A stretch of DNA of 64,000 nt from Vagococcus allomyrinae (GCF_017829975.1 NZ_JAEEGA010000004.1:1-64000); one strand, 5' to 3'. Positions 43,477-52,469 are shown, counted from the first letter of the stretch. Translations and numbers: made by a program. The notes: a model not told the origin generated them from the letters alone.

Positions 43477-44694
43477 ATGAAATTATGGAAACAGCTCGGA
43501 ACAACTAATCAAATCATGATCATGTTAGTTGTTGGTGTTGTAGTCGGTCTCTCGGTTGGTGAAGCTGTCGCCCCTATTAAAATGGTAGGTGATGTCTTTC
43601 TAAGATTAATTCAGATGTCCGTCGTTTTATTGGTTATGGGGGCGGTAGTTGAGGCAGTCGGCAGCTTATCACCTAAAGATTTAGGCAAACTTGGGGTAAA
43701 AAGCCTGGCTTGGTTTATGTTCTCAACCGTAATTGCGGCCGCAGTCGGTATTATTTTTTCATTACTTCTCAATCCAGGGAAAGGGCTAACACTTGATACT
43801 CAAACAAGTAACGCTATTTCCGTCCCAGATACAACTATTAATGACCTGGTTGTCGATTTTTTTCCAACCAATGTAATCAAATCGATGGCCGAAGGCAACA
43901 TGATTCAAGTGATAATCTTTGCCATACTTTTTGGTATTGCCTTGAGTTTTATTCAAAAAGAACAAGGAAACTCGAAATTATTAGACCTTCTAAAAGAGTT
44001 TAACAAAATAATCATTCAAATGGTAACATTTATTATGGTGTTAGCTCCTTTTGGTGTTTTTGCCTTGATCACCTGGGTTACAGGCACTATCGGTGTTAAA
44101 GTTATTTTACCTTTGGGGAAATTTCTTTTAACATTTGGACTAGCCACTGTTTTTTTTCTCGTTATCTGGTTTATCTTTGTCGGTTTATACGTCAAGGTTT
44201 CCCCTTTGCTTATTTTCAAACGAATGAAACGCATTTTGATTGTGGCCTTTACCACAACCAGTTCTGCAATCGCTTTGCCAGTGGAAATGGAAGATGCTGA
44301 ATTAAAACTAGGGATTTCTAAAAGAATCTCGAAATTAGTATTGCCTTTGGGGTTAGCACTCAACAGCAATGGCTTGGCGACTTTTTTAGCCGTAGCCTGT
44401 ATCACTTTAAGTCAAGTTTACGGTCTACCAATCAACTTATCGACAATTATTAGCATTGTCCTTTTATCAACTTTAGCAACCTTAGGTACAGTCGTGGTTC
44501 CTGGAGGAGGATTAGTCGCCTTAGCTATTGTTGTTCCCAGTATGGGGATTCCAGTTGAAGGGATTGCCCTTTTAGCAGGAATTGATTGGTTTTCTGGTAT
44601 GTTTAGAACGCTGTCAAATGTGGCAGGAGACACCACTATTGCATTGATGATCGCAAAAGATGAAAATGAAATTGATCGCAACATCCTATCTTAA
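43477..44694 (+). CDS. dicarboxylate/amino acid:cation symporter (DAACS family)
   Basis: The 405-residue protein is a GltP/DctA-like sodium- or proton-coupled carrier with eight helices and two hairpins. TTSSAIALPVEMEDA is the serine-rich HP1 region, LPLGLALNSNGLATFLAVACI the TM7 region, and VVPGGGLVALAIVVPSMGIP the HP2 region. It lacks the canonical NMDG motif (NSNG here), so its cargo may not be glutamate. Start at 43477 with AAAGGAG upstream. Next to allC but divergent. Confidence 0.83.
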   Translation: MKLWKQLGTTNQIMIMLVVGVVVGLSVGEAVAPIKMVGDVFLRLIQMSVVLLVMGAVVEAVGSLSPKDLGKLGVKSLAWFMFSTVIAAAVGIIFSLLLNPGKGLTLDTQTSNAISVPDTTINDLVVDFFPTNVIKSMAEGNMIQVIIFAILFGIALSFIQKEQGNSKLLDLLKEFNKIIIQMVTFIMVLAPFGVFALITWVTGTIGVKVILPLGKFLLTFGLATVFFLVIWFIFVGLYVKVSPLLIFKRMKRILIVAFTTTSSAIALPVEMEDAELKLGISKRISKLVLPLGLALNSNGLATFLAVACITLSQVYGLPINLSTIISIVLLSTLATLGTVVVPGGGLVALAIVVPSMGIPVEGIALLAGIDWFSGMFRTLSNVAGDTTIALMIAKDENEIDRNILS

Positions 44695-44720
44695 TTCCCT
44701 TAACATCGAGGTAGATATAA

Positions 44721-44776
44721 AAAGGAATAGCCAAGCTTAAGAGTCATTCTCTTTTTCTTGGCTATTCCTTTTTATA
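44721..44776 (+). terminator. terminator after the symporter gene
   Basis: AAAAAGGAATAGCCAAG and CTTGGCTATTCCTTTTT are perfect 17-bp arms. Confidence 0.85.
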
Positions 44777-44818
44777 TCTATTTCTATCCAAGTAATGATA
44801 ATTTAGAGCTGTCTGATG

Positions 44819-44851
44819 ATAAAAAAACACCTCTTCTTGAAGTGTTTTTTT
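44819..44851 (-). terminator. terminator after the gntR-type gene
   Basis: AAAAAAACACCTC / GAAGTGTTTTTTT, a short stem with A- and T-rich flanks, usable on the minus strand. Confidence 0.7.
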
Positions 44852-44853
44852 AC

Positions 44854-45567
44854 TCAATTATCAATCACATCTAAAACTGAATAACTTCGTTGATCAAAAC
44901 GACTGCGACTTCGAGAATAATCAATGATTTTGCCATCTTTTAAATAAATAACCTGATCTAATTCTAAAATCGGGTCACAATCACCACATTTTAAAAATTC
45001 TTTGTCATAATCATCTGGCCGATCAGCTTTAATATTTCTTAAAGCTCCAGCAAATCCCAATCCGAGTTCTTGATGAATGTAATCATAGATCGATTTTTTT
45101 AAGACATCTACTGTTAAGTTAAGCACGATATTAGTCGGCATAAAACTATGTTCAATCACATAAGGATTTCCGTCAACGATTCGCAAGCGAATTATTTTGT
45201 AAACGGGTTGATGAGCGCTAATCATTAATCGTTTTTGAACTAGCTCATCAGGGAATTCGACATTAAAATAAATAATGTGACTCTTTAAATCCCGTCCCTT
45301 CATTTGGACACTAAGCCCCTCATAATCTTTAGCTGAATAGTTATCTACACCTAATAAATCATTATTGAGAACGCGAGTCCCCGCTCCTCTTTGGCTATAA
45401 ACTAAGCCTTCCATCGTCAAAATATTCATGGCTTTTTTTATCGTGACACGACTTACTTGAAATTCATCAACCAAATCTACTTGATTTGGTAACCAGCTGT
45501 CAGTCGGGTAAATCCCTTCTTTAATACGTTTACGGATAATATCTGCTATTTGTTCATACTTAGTCAT
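44854..45567 (-). CDS. GntR/HutC-family regulator with UTRA domain
   Basis: The 237-residue protein has a GntR winged helix (residues 1-70, YEQIADIIRKRIKEGIYPTD, FQVSRVTIKKAMNILTMEGL) and a UTRA ligand domain (about 90-230, KSHIIYFNVEFPDELVQKRL). HutC-group regulators respond to sugar phosphates, urocanate or similar. The neighbouring EIIC gene and shared TGACTAGT half sites make a phosphorylated sugar the likely signal. Confidence 0.87.
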   Translation of the reverse strand: MTKYEQIADIIRKRIKEGIYPTDSWLPNQVDLVDEFQVSRVTIKKAMNILTMEGLVYSQRGAGTRVLNNDLLGVDNYSAKDYEGLSVQMKGRDLKSHIIYFNVEFPDELVQKRLMISAHQPVYKIIRLRIVDGNPYVIEHSFMPTNIVLNLTVDVLKKSIYDYIHQELGLGFAGALRNIKADRPDDYDKEFLKCGDCDPILELDQVIYLKDGKIIDYSRSRSRFDQRSYSVLDVIDN

Positions 45568-45616
45568 CTCGTCCCCTACCTCTCACCTAAAAAAGACCCA
45601 TCCTCTTTTCTATTAT

Positions 45617-45635
45617 AACCAACTAGTCAGTTACT
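45617..45635. promoter_or_regulatory. candidate GntR operator before the regulator gene
   Basis: The stretch AACTAGTCAGTT contains TGACTAGT on the minus strand, the core of the 28-bp palindrome before the EIIC gene. It lies about 50 bp upstream of the regulator start, suggesting autoregulation. Confidence 0.4.
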
Positions 45636-45719
45636 CTCAATTCATTTACTGTCAGAATGAAGAAAAAAGAACAGAAAATGCCATTTAGCGAATTTTCCGT
45701 TCTTTTAACTGTGATTAAA

Positions 45720-47006
45720 TTAAGCGTGTTCTGAGTCAACTCGACGAGATTCTTGAATTTGTGCCATCTTAACAAATGGTAGATAAATCAAAACAGAAAT
45801 CAACAAGTTAACAGCTGCTAAAATACCACCAGCTAAACTTTGTGTCGCTAGAGCGCCCCCGATAATTGGCGGTGTTGTCCATGGCGCAATAATCGTTGCG
45901 GCTGGCACTAAGCCCACTGCTGTCGCAAAATAGGCCACCGTTACTAACACTAAAGGCGTTAACACATAGGGAATAAATAACAACGGATTCAAGACTACTG
46001 GTAAACCAAACATAATTGGTTCATTAATCATGAATATTCCCGGTGCGACTGATAGTTTTGCAACAGTCATATAGGCTTTGTGCTGGCGAGCCACTAAGAA
46101 AATGGCAATAATCAGTCCCAGCGTAGCCCCAGTCCCTCCTAAATTAACAAAGGAATCAAAGAAAGGTTTATTAACAATATAAGGCATTTTTTGTCCAGCT
46201 TCCAATGCTTTAACATTGGCTTCAATCGCCGGAATGTTAATTGTTTGCATAAAGGGATCAATAATATTCGCCCCATGTAAACCAAAGAACCATAAAAATG
46301 CTGAAATGAATCCTAGTAATAAGGCGGCTGGATATGAGTTAGCCAGACCCATAAATGGTTCTTGGACTAATTGATAGAAAGCCGTTACCAAGCTGGTAAT
46401 GCCTGCAGCTTGGAATAAAGCTGTAATAAAAGCAAAAATAGATACAGTGATCATTGCAGGGAACAAGGCCGCAAATGAGCGAGAGACAGCAGGTGGTACA
46501 CCATCAGGCATGTTGATGACAAGTTTCTTGTTGTCAGCTAAGCGACGGAATACCTCTGTTGAAACAATCGCCACGATCAATGCTAAGAAAAGGCCTTGTG
46601 ATCCTAAACCAGCATTGCTTAAGGCACCTTGATCATCTGGTGCTAAAGCGCCTAATGAAAAGAAGCTAGACACAGAAATAACGCCACCAGCCAATGCATC
46701 TTTGCCATACCCTTTGGTTAAGTTATAAGCAACTGTAAAGGCGATCAACAGTGCTAAAATTGAAAAAGTACCGTTTGCCAAGTTATTACCAAAAGCTTGC
46801 CACTTACCTTCACCAAATAGATTATTCATAAAATTAATATAAGGCGGAATTGGAAAGTTATTAATCAGTACACCGAAGGATCCTAAGATCATCAAAGGCA
46901 TTGTCACAATGAATCCGTCACGAATGGCGACAAGGTGCCGCTGAGCTCCAATTTTCGCAGCCACTGGGATAAAGTGTTTTTCCATAAATGCGATAAATTT
47001 ATTCAT
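45720..47006 (-). CDS. PTS EIIC component, lactose/cellobiose family
   Basis: The 428-residue membrane protein is a CelB/LacE-type EIIC: MNKFIAFMEKHFIPVAAKIG, RDGFIVTMPLMILGSFGVLI, GLHGANIIDPFMQTINIP and NEPIMFGLPVVLNPLLFIPY. It would transport and, with EIIA/EIIB partners, phosphorylate a beta-glucoside, chitobiose or similar. No EIIA, EIIB or glycosidase gene is in the window, so it must borrow partners from another locus. The GntR gene lies just downstream. GGGAG precedes the ATG. Confidence 0.87.
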   Translation of the reverse strand: MNKFIAFMEKHFIPVAAKIGAQRHLVAIRDGFIVTMPLMILGSFGVLINNFPIPPYINFMNNLFGEGKWQAFGNNLANGTFSILALLIAFTVAYNLTKGYGKDALAGGVISVSSFFSLGALAPDDQGALSNAGLGSQGLFLALIVAIVSTEVFRRLADNKKLVINMPDGVPPAVSRSFAALFPAMITVSIFAFITALFQAAGITSLVTAFYQLVQEPFMGLANSYPAALLLGFISAFLWFFGLHGANIIDPFMQTINIPAIEANVKALEAGQKMPYIVNKPFFDSFVNLGGTGATLGLIIAIFLVARQHKAYMTVAKLSVAPGIFMINEPIMFGLPVVLNPLLFIPYVLTPLVLVTVAYFATAVGLVPAATIIAPWTTPPIIGGALATQSLAGGILAAVNLLISVLIYLPFVKMAQIQESRRVDSEHA

Positions 47007-47145
47007 CTCTAGTTCTCCCTTTTTGTATTTTCTGTCTTGACGACAAATAAACGAATTTTTTTATAACCAACTACAACAGATGTTGCCCTCTTTTGCGCAT
47101 AAGAAGAACAATTGAAATCGATTTCCCCATTATTGTATCACCATA

Positions 47146-47173
47146 TTTTAAAAATGACTAGTCATTTTTAAAA
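47146..47173. promoter_or_regulatory. 28-bp perfect palindrome, probable GntR operator
   Basis: TTTTAAAAATGACT followed by its exact complement, centred on GACTAGTC, about 140 bp upstream of the EIIC gene. GntR/HutC regulators bind dyads with similar central GACTAGTC or TGGTATACCA-type cores. Confidence 0.6.
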
Positions 47174-47220
47174 GGTGAGTTAACTTTTGTTTTATCAATC
47201 GTTTATTAAACTAAAATAGA

Positions 47221-47277
47221 TATCAACGAATTTTTCGTTGATACCTGTCAATCCCTTAGTCATTACTAAGGGATTGA
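47221..47277 (-). terminator. two tandem perfect hairpins after the glycerophosphodiesterase gene
   Basis: TATCAACGAA / TTCGTTGATA with a TTT loop (47221-47243), then TCAATCCCTTAGT / ACTAAGGGATTGA with a CATT loop (47248-47277). Neither has a clear T-run, so termination may be Rho-type or incomplete, or they are RNA stabilisers. Confidence 0.45.
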
Positions 47278-47292
47278 TCTCAAATACATAAA

Positions 47293-49059
47293 TTAATCCA
47301 TTAATTCTCGTACTCGTTGCCCGAAACCTCTATCTTCTTCGAAAGACTGGCGTAATTCAATTGCTCTTTTAGGTTGATTGGTAATCATTCCATCAATGTT
47401 CATTCGTAAATATTGGCGCATCAGGTTTTCACGATTAACCGTCCAAACAAAAACTGTTTTATTTTGAGCCTTTGCTTGGTCTAATAACCGTTGATTGACA
47501 GAAAAATCTTCTAAAACCAAAAAATCAGCAGGAATTGAAGGTAAATTGCCAATATTAAGCGCGACTAAGTAGCCAGTTTTAATTGCCGGCTCTAGTTGTT
47601 TGACTTCTGACACAACGTTGCCATCCAAGCTTTGAACAAGATACTTATTCGCTACCCCTTTTTCATTCATCAGCTTTACAACATTTTGAACCATTTCTGT
47701 TGATTCATTCCCGTGTAACTTGATTTCAATTAATAAGTTAATTTGGTGTTCTTTAGCAACATCAATAAACTCTGCTAAAGTTGGTATACGATCGGTCAGG
47801 CCGCCATTGCTTAAAACCACTTCGTTAATCTCTGCTAAAGTCAAGTCTTTTATGGCGTCATTCCTATTTGCTAAACGGCGAAGTGTGTCATCATGAAAGA
47901 CAACTAACCCTTTATCTTTTGTTTCCATTACATCAAGCTCCACATAATCAGCTTTAATGTCAGCAGCGGCAATTAAGGCAGTCAATGTGTTTTCTATAGC
48001 TTGAGATGTTTCCCCACGATGAGCAATTATGACAGTGGCAGGTGCATATATCCCCTCTCTCATCGTCATAATATTACCCAGAGCTGCAACAATCATCACC
48101 ACAGTAAGACCTATTTTAGTCAATAAAGTCAGTCTTTTTGGCAAAAGGTCAATGTGAGCCTCACTAATCCCTAAGCGAGTGCCCTCATTTAAATCACCTA
48201 AGCGAATAATGGTTTCAGCCATCATCGCCTGGAGCAATCCGAAGCTCATAACAAACATCGCTTGAATAATTGTCAACATAATCCCGGCTACCCAGGGCGC
48301 TAATGTCAGACTCACCTTTTCAATTAAAAATATAGGTATCACTAAAATTAAACCAGCTCCACCTAACAATAAATGATAGAGCACTAAGATACTGGCTAAA
48401 ACAAGGATATTTTTTAGTGATTGTCCTTTCGAAATTAGCCAACTTTTTTTCATCCCTTCTAACATTGATGTTTCTCTCTCTAAAATAAAAATAGGCAAGG
48501 TAAAAATTAAGCGCATACTGATATAAAAAACACCTAAAAGCGCAACGAGGTAGATGATCGTTCCTGTTGTTGATTTGAAGAGTTCGTCAGCTATAAAATA
48601 AGGCAACCTCAGTGACTCTGTTACCATTGATTGCAAACCAATAGACGCCAAAGGTAAAAGTAAGACAAAATAAATAAGGAATAAAATTAATTGAAAACTG
48701 ATAAAGGAACCTAATTTTCCTGATAAGCCGATCAGAATTTGTTTAAAGGTGATTTGCTGTTTTTGAGACAAAAAATGGGCCAATAGGAAAAAAAAGCCCA
48801 TTTCAAACACAATCGTTATAATGGCTAAGAGAGCTAATAGAATTAGCAATATCACTGCTAAAGGATTCATCAACACTGATAATAGGGTTGTTTCTGTTAT
48901 ACTCTGTAATCCCGCAACATGTAAAATCTGATTGAATAGTATGCCTAAAACAGGTAAAAATAGGATTCCTTGAATAACTGTTAGTAATAATAAACTCTTA
49001 ATATAGACTTTTCGATTTGTCCAAACACTTCCCAAACTTTCTTGAATGACTTGTTTCAT
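47293..49059 (-). CDS. glycerophosphodiester phosphodiesterase with N-terminal membrane domain
   Basis: The 588-residue protein has about six to eight membrane helices (residues 15-330, GPDPase membrane domain) followed by a GDPD barrel: VIIAHRGETSQAIENTLTAL (about 343-362), YVELDVMETKDKGLVVFHDD, LLIEIKLHG and a late DGMITNQPKRAIEL. It hydrolyses glycerophosphodiesters, probably lipoteichoic-acid or phospholipid breakdown products, at the membrane. The start at 49059 has GGAG at 8 bp; a GTG at 49068 overlaps the ribosome binding site. Confidence 0.88.
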   Translation of the reverse strand: MKQVIQESLGSVWTNRKVYIKSLLLLTVIQGILFLPVLGILFNQILHVAGLQSITETTLLSVLMNPLAVILLILLALLAIITIVFEMGFFFLLAHFLSQKQQITFKQILIGLSGKLGSFISFQLILFLIYFVLLLPLASIGLQSMVTESLRLPYFIADELFKSTTGTIIYLVALLGVFYISMRLIFTLPIFILERETSMLEGMKKSWLISKGQSLKNILVLASILVLYHLLLGGAGLILVIPIFLIEKVSLTLAPWVAGIMLTIIQAMFVMSFGLLQAMMAETIIRLGDLNEGTRLGISEAHIDLLPKRLTLLTKIGLTVVMIVAALGNIMTMREGIYAPATVIIAHRGETSQAIENTLTALIAAADIKADYVELDVMETKDKGLVVFHDDTLRRLANRNDAIKDLTLAEINEVVLSNGGLTDRIPTLAEFIDVAKEHQINLLIEIKLHGNESTEMVQNVVKLMNEKGVANKYLVQSLDGNVVSEVKQLEPAIKTGYLVALNIGNLPSIPADFLVLEDFSVNQRLLDQAKAQNKTVFVWTVNRENLMRQYLRMNIDGMITNQPKRAIELRQSFEEDRGFGQRVRELMD

Positions 49060-49155
49060 ATGACTCACTCCAATATTAGTTGACTATATAGTTTCCATTA
49101 ACTATTCACTAGAGATAAAGTTAATGGGAATATACGTACTTTCATGCCTGATATA

Positions 49156-49187
49156 AAAAACCGCTAGTGATGTTAAGACTAGCGGTC
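49156..49187 (-). terminator. terminator after the 60-residue membrane protein
   Basis: On the minus strand CCGCTAGT and ACTAGCGG form a stem followed by TTTTTTA. Confidence 0.75.
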
Positions 49188-49202
49188 TCAATTCTGTTTT
49201 GA

Positions 49203-49385
49203 TTATAACTGATTGACATTTCTTTTCACAGAAAAATTTTTATGTGCCTCTATTGGGAGCGTCTTTTTCTTAATTTTGATGAATTTATTTTTTATTCGGC
49301 CAACAAAAACGATGACATACAAGCTTAGATAAATAACACCAATCAACAAGATCTCTATCAACACTAAACTATTTCCAACTTTCAT
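49203..49385 (-). CDS. small single-pass membrane protein
   Basis: A 60-residue protein from the ATG at 49385 with AGAGAGGTGA upstream. It has one strong helix (about residues 5-28, SLVLIEILLIGVIYLSLYVIVFVG) followed by a lysine-rich cytoplasmic tail (RIKNKFIKIKKK). It has its own terminator. No family is recognised; the ribosome binding site and helix support a real gene. Confidence 0.5.
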   Translation of the reverse strand: MKVGNSLVLIEILLIGVIYLSLYVIVFVGRIKNKFIKIKKKTLPIEAHKNFSVKRNVNQL

Positions 49386-49544
49386 GACGCTCACCTCTCT
49401 TATTGTTATTCTATAACTTTATTATACCTTATTTTATAACACTATTATGAATAATAAGCTCACTCCCCTTGCCCTTTTTAAATGTTAACAGGCAGAAAAA
49501 TGACTGACAAACTAACGAATAATCACGAAGCGAAATCCTTCAAG

Positions 49545-49573
49545 TTGACTAAACTAATCGAATTAGTTATAAT
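49545..49573 (+). promoter_or_regulatory. promoter of the MBL-tetR operon with operator in the spacer
   Basis: TTGACT (49545-49550), a 17-bp spacer, TATAAT (49568-49573). A perfect dyad AACTAAT-CGA-ATTAGTT (49552-49568) fills the spacer, the usual place for a TetR-type repressor. Confidence 0.7.
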
Positions 49574-49597
49574 GCTAATTAAGTTAGGAGTGGGTTT

Positions 49598-50314
49598 ATG
49601 AATATTAACAAAGTTGAAAACGTCTATCAATTAACCTTTTTACCAAAACTATTTCCAATAAATTGTTACCTAGTTGAAGAGGATCAAAACTTAACGTTGA
49701 TTGATACAGGGATGGGATTTGGCATCACTGATATTTTAAAGGCCGCAGAAGTAATTAATAAACCCATTACCAACATAATTTTGACTCATCCCCATGGGGA
49801 TCATATTGGCGGACTCGATAAATTGAAGGAGCATTTACCAAATGCTCTAACATATATTTCTAGACGAGATGCGTTGTTGATGGCTGGGGATTTGTCGTTA
49901 AATAAGGGTGAACCACAATCTACCATTAAAGGAAGTTTTCTTGATTCTATCAAAACTAAACCAGATAAATTACTAGATGAAAATGACTGTGTCGGTTCAT
50001 TAAGAGGGATTGATGCTCCTGGTCACACACCTGGCTCAATGGCGTTTTATGATCAGCGATCTCAAATTTTAATCGCTGGTGATGCCTTCCATACTCGTCC
50101 GAGTCTCACCGTTACCGGAGACTTAAGGCCGCTATTTCCATTTCCAGCAATGGCTACTTGGAATAATCGACTGGCGATTGAAACAGCCAAAAAGCTCAAT
50201 AGATTGAAAATTTCAGCCTTAGCTGTTGGCCACGGAGCTATTATTTTCAATCCTCAAGACGCCATCACAAAGGCAATTAAACATGCTGAAGAACATTTAA
50301 GAACGGAGAGATAA
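49598..50314 (+). CDS. MBL-fold metallo-hydrolase
   Basis: The 238-residue protein has the metallo-beta-lactamase fold: LTHPHGDHIGGLDKL (HxHxDH zinc site, about 66-72), APGHTPGSMAFYD (third histidine), LIAGDAFHTRP (bridging aspartate) and a last histidine in AVGHGAII. This is a general hydrolase group related to glyoxalase II and lactonases; the substrate is unknown. It is followed after 2 bp by a TetR gene that probably represses the operon. AGGAG precedes the ATG. Confidence 0.85.
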   Translation: MNINKVENVYQLTFLPKLFPINCYLVEEDQNLTLIDTGMGFGITDILKAAEVINKPITNIILTHPHGDHIGGLDKLKEHLPNALTYISRRDALLMAGDLSLNKGEPQSTIKGSFLDSIKTKPDKLLDENDCVGSLRGIDAPGHTPGSMAFYDQRSQILIAGDAFHTRPSLTVTGDLRPLFPFPAMATWNNRLAIETAKKLNRLKISALAVGHGAIIFNPQDAITKAIKHAEEHLRTER

Positions 50315-50316
50315 TC

Positions 50317-50898
50317 ATTAAACAGACGTCTATTACACTTGAAACGATCATTGATCAAAGCATCGCTATTGCCAATCAAGATGGGATTCAAGGTCTAAGT
50401 TTAAAAAAACTTGCAGAAGCGCTACAGATTAAACCCCCTTCTCTATACAATCACATTAAGGGATTAGATCATTTAAAAGAACAGTTGTTCATTGCAGGGT
50501 TGACAGGCCTTAAAGCAACGATAGTCGAAGCGGCGGTTGGCTTGTCAGGAGAAGATGCCTTACGTTCAATGGGGATAGCCTACCTGAATTTCGCAAAAAA
50601 TAACAAAGGATTATATGAAGCGACTCAATTGGTTCGCCAATGGCAAAGTTCTGCTAGTGACAAACTTTCTAAGGAGATACTCAGTATTTTTGAGAAAGTG
50701 TTAAAGTACTATCAACTATCAGATACAGAAACCGTCCATACCATGCGACTGTTAAGGAGCATGATGCACGGATTTGCTTTATTAGAGTTCAATCAAGGGT
50801 TTGGTCAACCGGTTGATATTGAGGAAAGTTTTTTAACGTCCCTAGATATTATCATTGCCGGCATCAAGGCGACCTATCCTAATAGTATAAAGCCATAA
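50317..50898 (+). CDS. TetR/AcrR-family regulator with an ATT start (or lost start codon)
   Basis: The frame from 50317 encodes a full TetR-type N-terminal helix-turn-helix (SITLETIIDQSIAIANQDGI, LSLKKLAEALQIKPPSLYNH) and a WHG-like C-terminal domain; 193 residues in all. No ATG, GTG or TTG occurs in frame between the stop at 50287 and the HTH, the first being a TTG near 50485, after the HTH. ATT at 50317 lies exactly 6 bp after GGAGAG, where an ATG would be expected. Either ATT is used as a rare start, or a point mutation has silenced the gene. The operon and the operator before the MBL gene suggest it was the local repressor. Confidence 0.7.
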   Translation: MKQTSITLETIIDQSIAIANQDGIQGLSLKKLAEALQIKPPSLYNHIKGLDHLKEQLFIAGLTGLKATIVEAAVGLSGEDALRSMGIAYLNFAKNNKGLYEATQLVRQWQSSASDKLSKEILSIFEKVLKYYQLSDTETVHTMRLLRSMMHGFALLEFNQGFGQPVDIEESFLTSLDIIIAGIKATYPNSIKP

Positions 50899-50901
50899 TA
50901 A

Positions 50902-50934
50902 AAACAGGGTGAGATTTTAGGCCCACCCTGTTCA
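50902..50934. terminator. bidirectional terminator between tetR and the Mga-like gene
   Basis: AACAGGGTG and CACCCTGTT arms around a 12-14-nt loop. Confidence 0.7.
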
Positions 50935-50936
50935 CT

Positions 50937-52469
50937 TTAGACTGAGGCATCCTTTTCCTTTTGAGAGTCGAATGAAAGCATCTCTGTCATCATTTTTATA
51001 TTTTGCCAATCTCTCTTCATCGGTGGAAATGCCCAAATATATTGCTGTTTGGCATCTGGATAATCTATGGTTAAAAAAGGCAAATCAGATATGATCAAAT
51101 CATAAGGCTCCTTTTCATCATTTCTGATGTCACTTGTCACGATCTTGGCATCATTTCCCAATAAACGTGCTAATTTTTCTTTCAATTCACTTTCGCTTAA
51201 ATAGCCAGCTTCCATGATCAATTTTATTTTTAACGTATTTTCAAATATATGCAAATCAAGGGATTGATTAAAGACAGAATAGATGAAATAGAAAACATGA
51301 TGGGGGTTGATTAACTCCCTGTTGTTTTCTTCATGTATCTCAACAATTAATTCCCACAAGACTTCTGTGAATTTGGGACGCTCTAAAGAAGAAAAAGTCA
51401 AAGAGCGAAAGCGTTTATTCCAGCGATCGTTTAAATCTAAGTCAACATCAAGCATTGGATACAATAAAGCGTAATTCGCTACTGAAATCAGCTTGTAAAT
51501 AAAAAGAGAAGAAGCAAAATATTCAGACAAATCTAATTGAGGATAAATATTGCTCATTTTGTCTAACAATTCTGCCACAAGTTCATATGCTTTGGTCTTT
51601 TCTTTTCGATTCCAATCAACTGCTTCTTCAATGCCTAGCGTATTATTGACTTCAATTGTATTAGCGTAAGTCAAATACACCAGTGATAAATACTGGTATT
51701 CTAATTGTTGGTATTTGACTGGAATGCCTTCCATAAAATATTCAGCAGCTGCTGCCAATTCAACTTCAAGGTTTGGGGCAATTTTGACAATATCCGGTAG
51801 TTCTAAGACATAATGTTTTTGTTGATAACGAACAGAATTAATTGCTAATCGATATAAAACTCTTAACTTTTCTGCGTATGACAGTTTAAAGTGTGAGGCT
51901 TCTTCAATCTTGACCAGTTTATTTTCCAAATGGGCTTGAGAAACCGTTTTAAAGGGCCAAAAATGGTCATCAGCAATCGAAATATAAAATAGGTAAAAAA
52001 ATTCTCTAATGCTTGCTTCAGGCCCAGTAATCGTGAGCTCTGTTTTAGAAAAATTGAAGCCATTACTGAGGATAAATGTTTCGATGATCGCTAGCTTTCG
52101 ATAGATAGAGCTCCTTGATAGAAAAAAAGCATCTTGAAGCTTCGTAATTGATAAATCTCTCTCGTGAAATAACTTATCCATTAATTGATAAGTTATCGTA
52201 TTCTGAATATATAGGCTTTCAAGATGATAGATACTAGCATAAGAATCCGTACACAACCTTATTCCTAAGTGTCTTTCGATTTGAATCCAGCAATCTAAAT
52301 CATATTCCGAGATTAATTCATTAAGGGTTGAAACTGAACTGGTAACGCTTTTCACTGAACAATTAGCCACCGTGGCTAGCTCTTCAGCAGACCATAACTT
52401 ATCCTCAGAATACAAATGATAGAGTATGTCTAAATCTCGTTTTTCATTCTTATCTAAAAAAGTGGTCAT
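50937..52469 (-). CDS. Mga-like helix-turn-helix transcriptional regulator
   Basis: The 510-residue protein has two N-terminal helix-turn-helix units (about residues 15-60, WSAEELATVANCSVKSVTSS, and 90-140, SITKLQDAFFLSRSSIYRKL), followed by a long helical PRD-like middle and a C-terminal EIIB-like domain (about 420-490). This order matches the Mga/AtxA/PRD-containing virulence regulator family, whose activity is tuned by PTS phosphorylation. The target is unknown and no obvious operon follows. Start at 52469 with AAAGGAG at 7-8 bp. Confidence 0.78.
   Translation of the reverse strand: MTTFLDKNEKRDLDILYHLYSEDKLWSAEELATVANCSVKSVTSSVSTLNELISEYDLDCWIQIERHLGIRLCTDSYASIYHLESLYIQNTITYQLMDKLFHERDLSITKLQDAFFLSRSSIYRKLAIIETFILSNGFNFSKTELTITGPEASIREFFYLFYISIADDHFWPFKTVSQAHLENKLVKIEEASHFKLSYAEKLRVLYRLAINSVRYQQKHYVLELPDIVKIAPNLEVELAAAAEYFMEGIPVKYQQLEYQYLSLVYLTYANTIEVNNTLGIEEAVDWNRKEKTKAYELVAELLDKMSNIYPQLDLSEYFASSLFIYKLISVANYALLYPMLDVDLDLNDRWNKRFRSLTFSSLERPKFTEVLWELIVEIHEENNRELINPHHVFYFIYSVFNQSLDLHIFENTLKIKLIMEAGYLSESELKEKLARLLGNDAKIVTSDIRNDEKEPYDLIISDLPFLTIDYPDAKQQYIWAFPPMKRDWQNIKMMTEMLSFDSQKEKDASV

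Noticed and set aside
44016-44405. 129-codon frame on the minus strand inside the symporter gene
   Set aside because: Opposite-strand shadow of membrane helices; no start signal.
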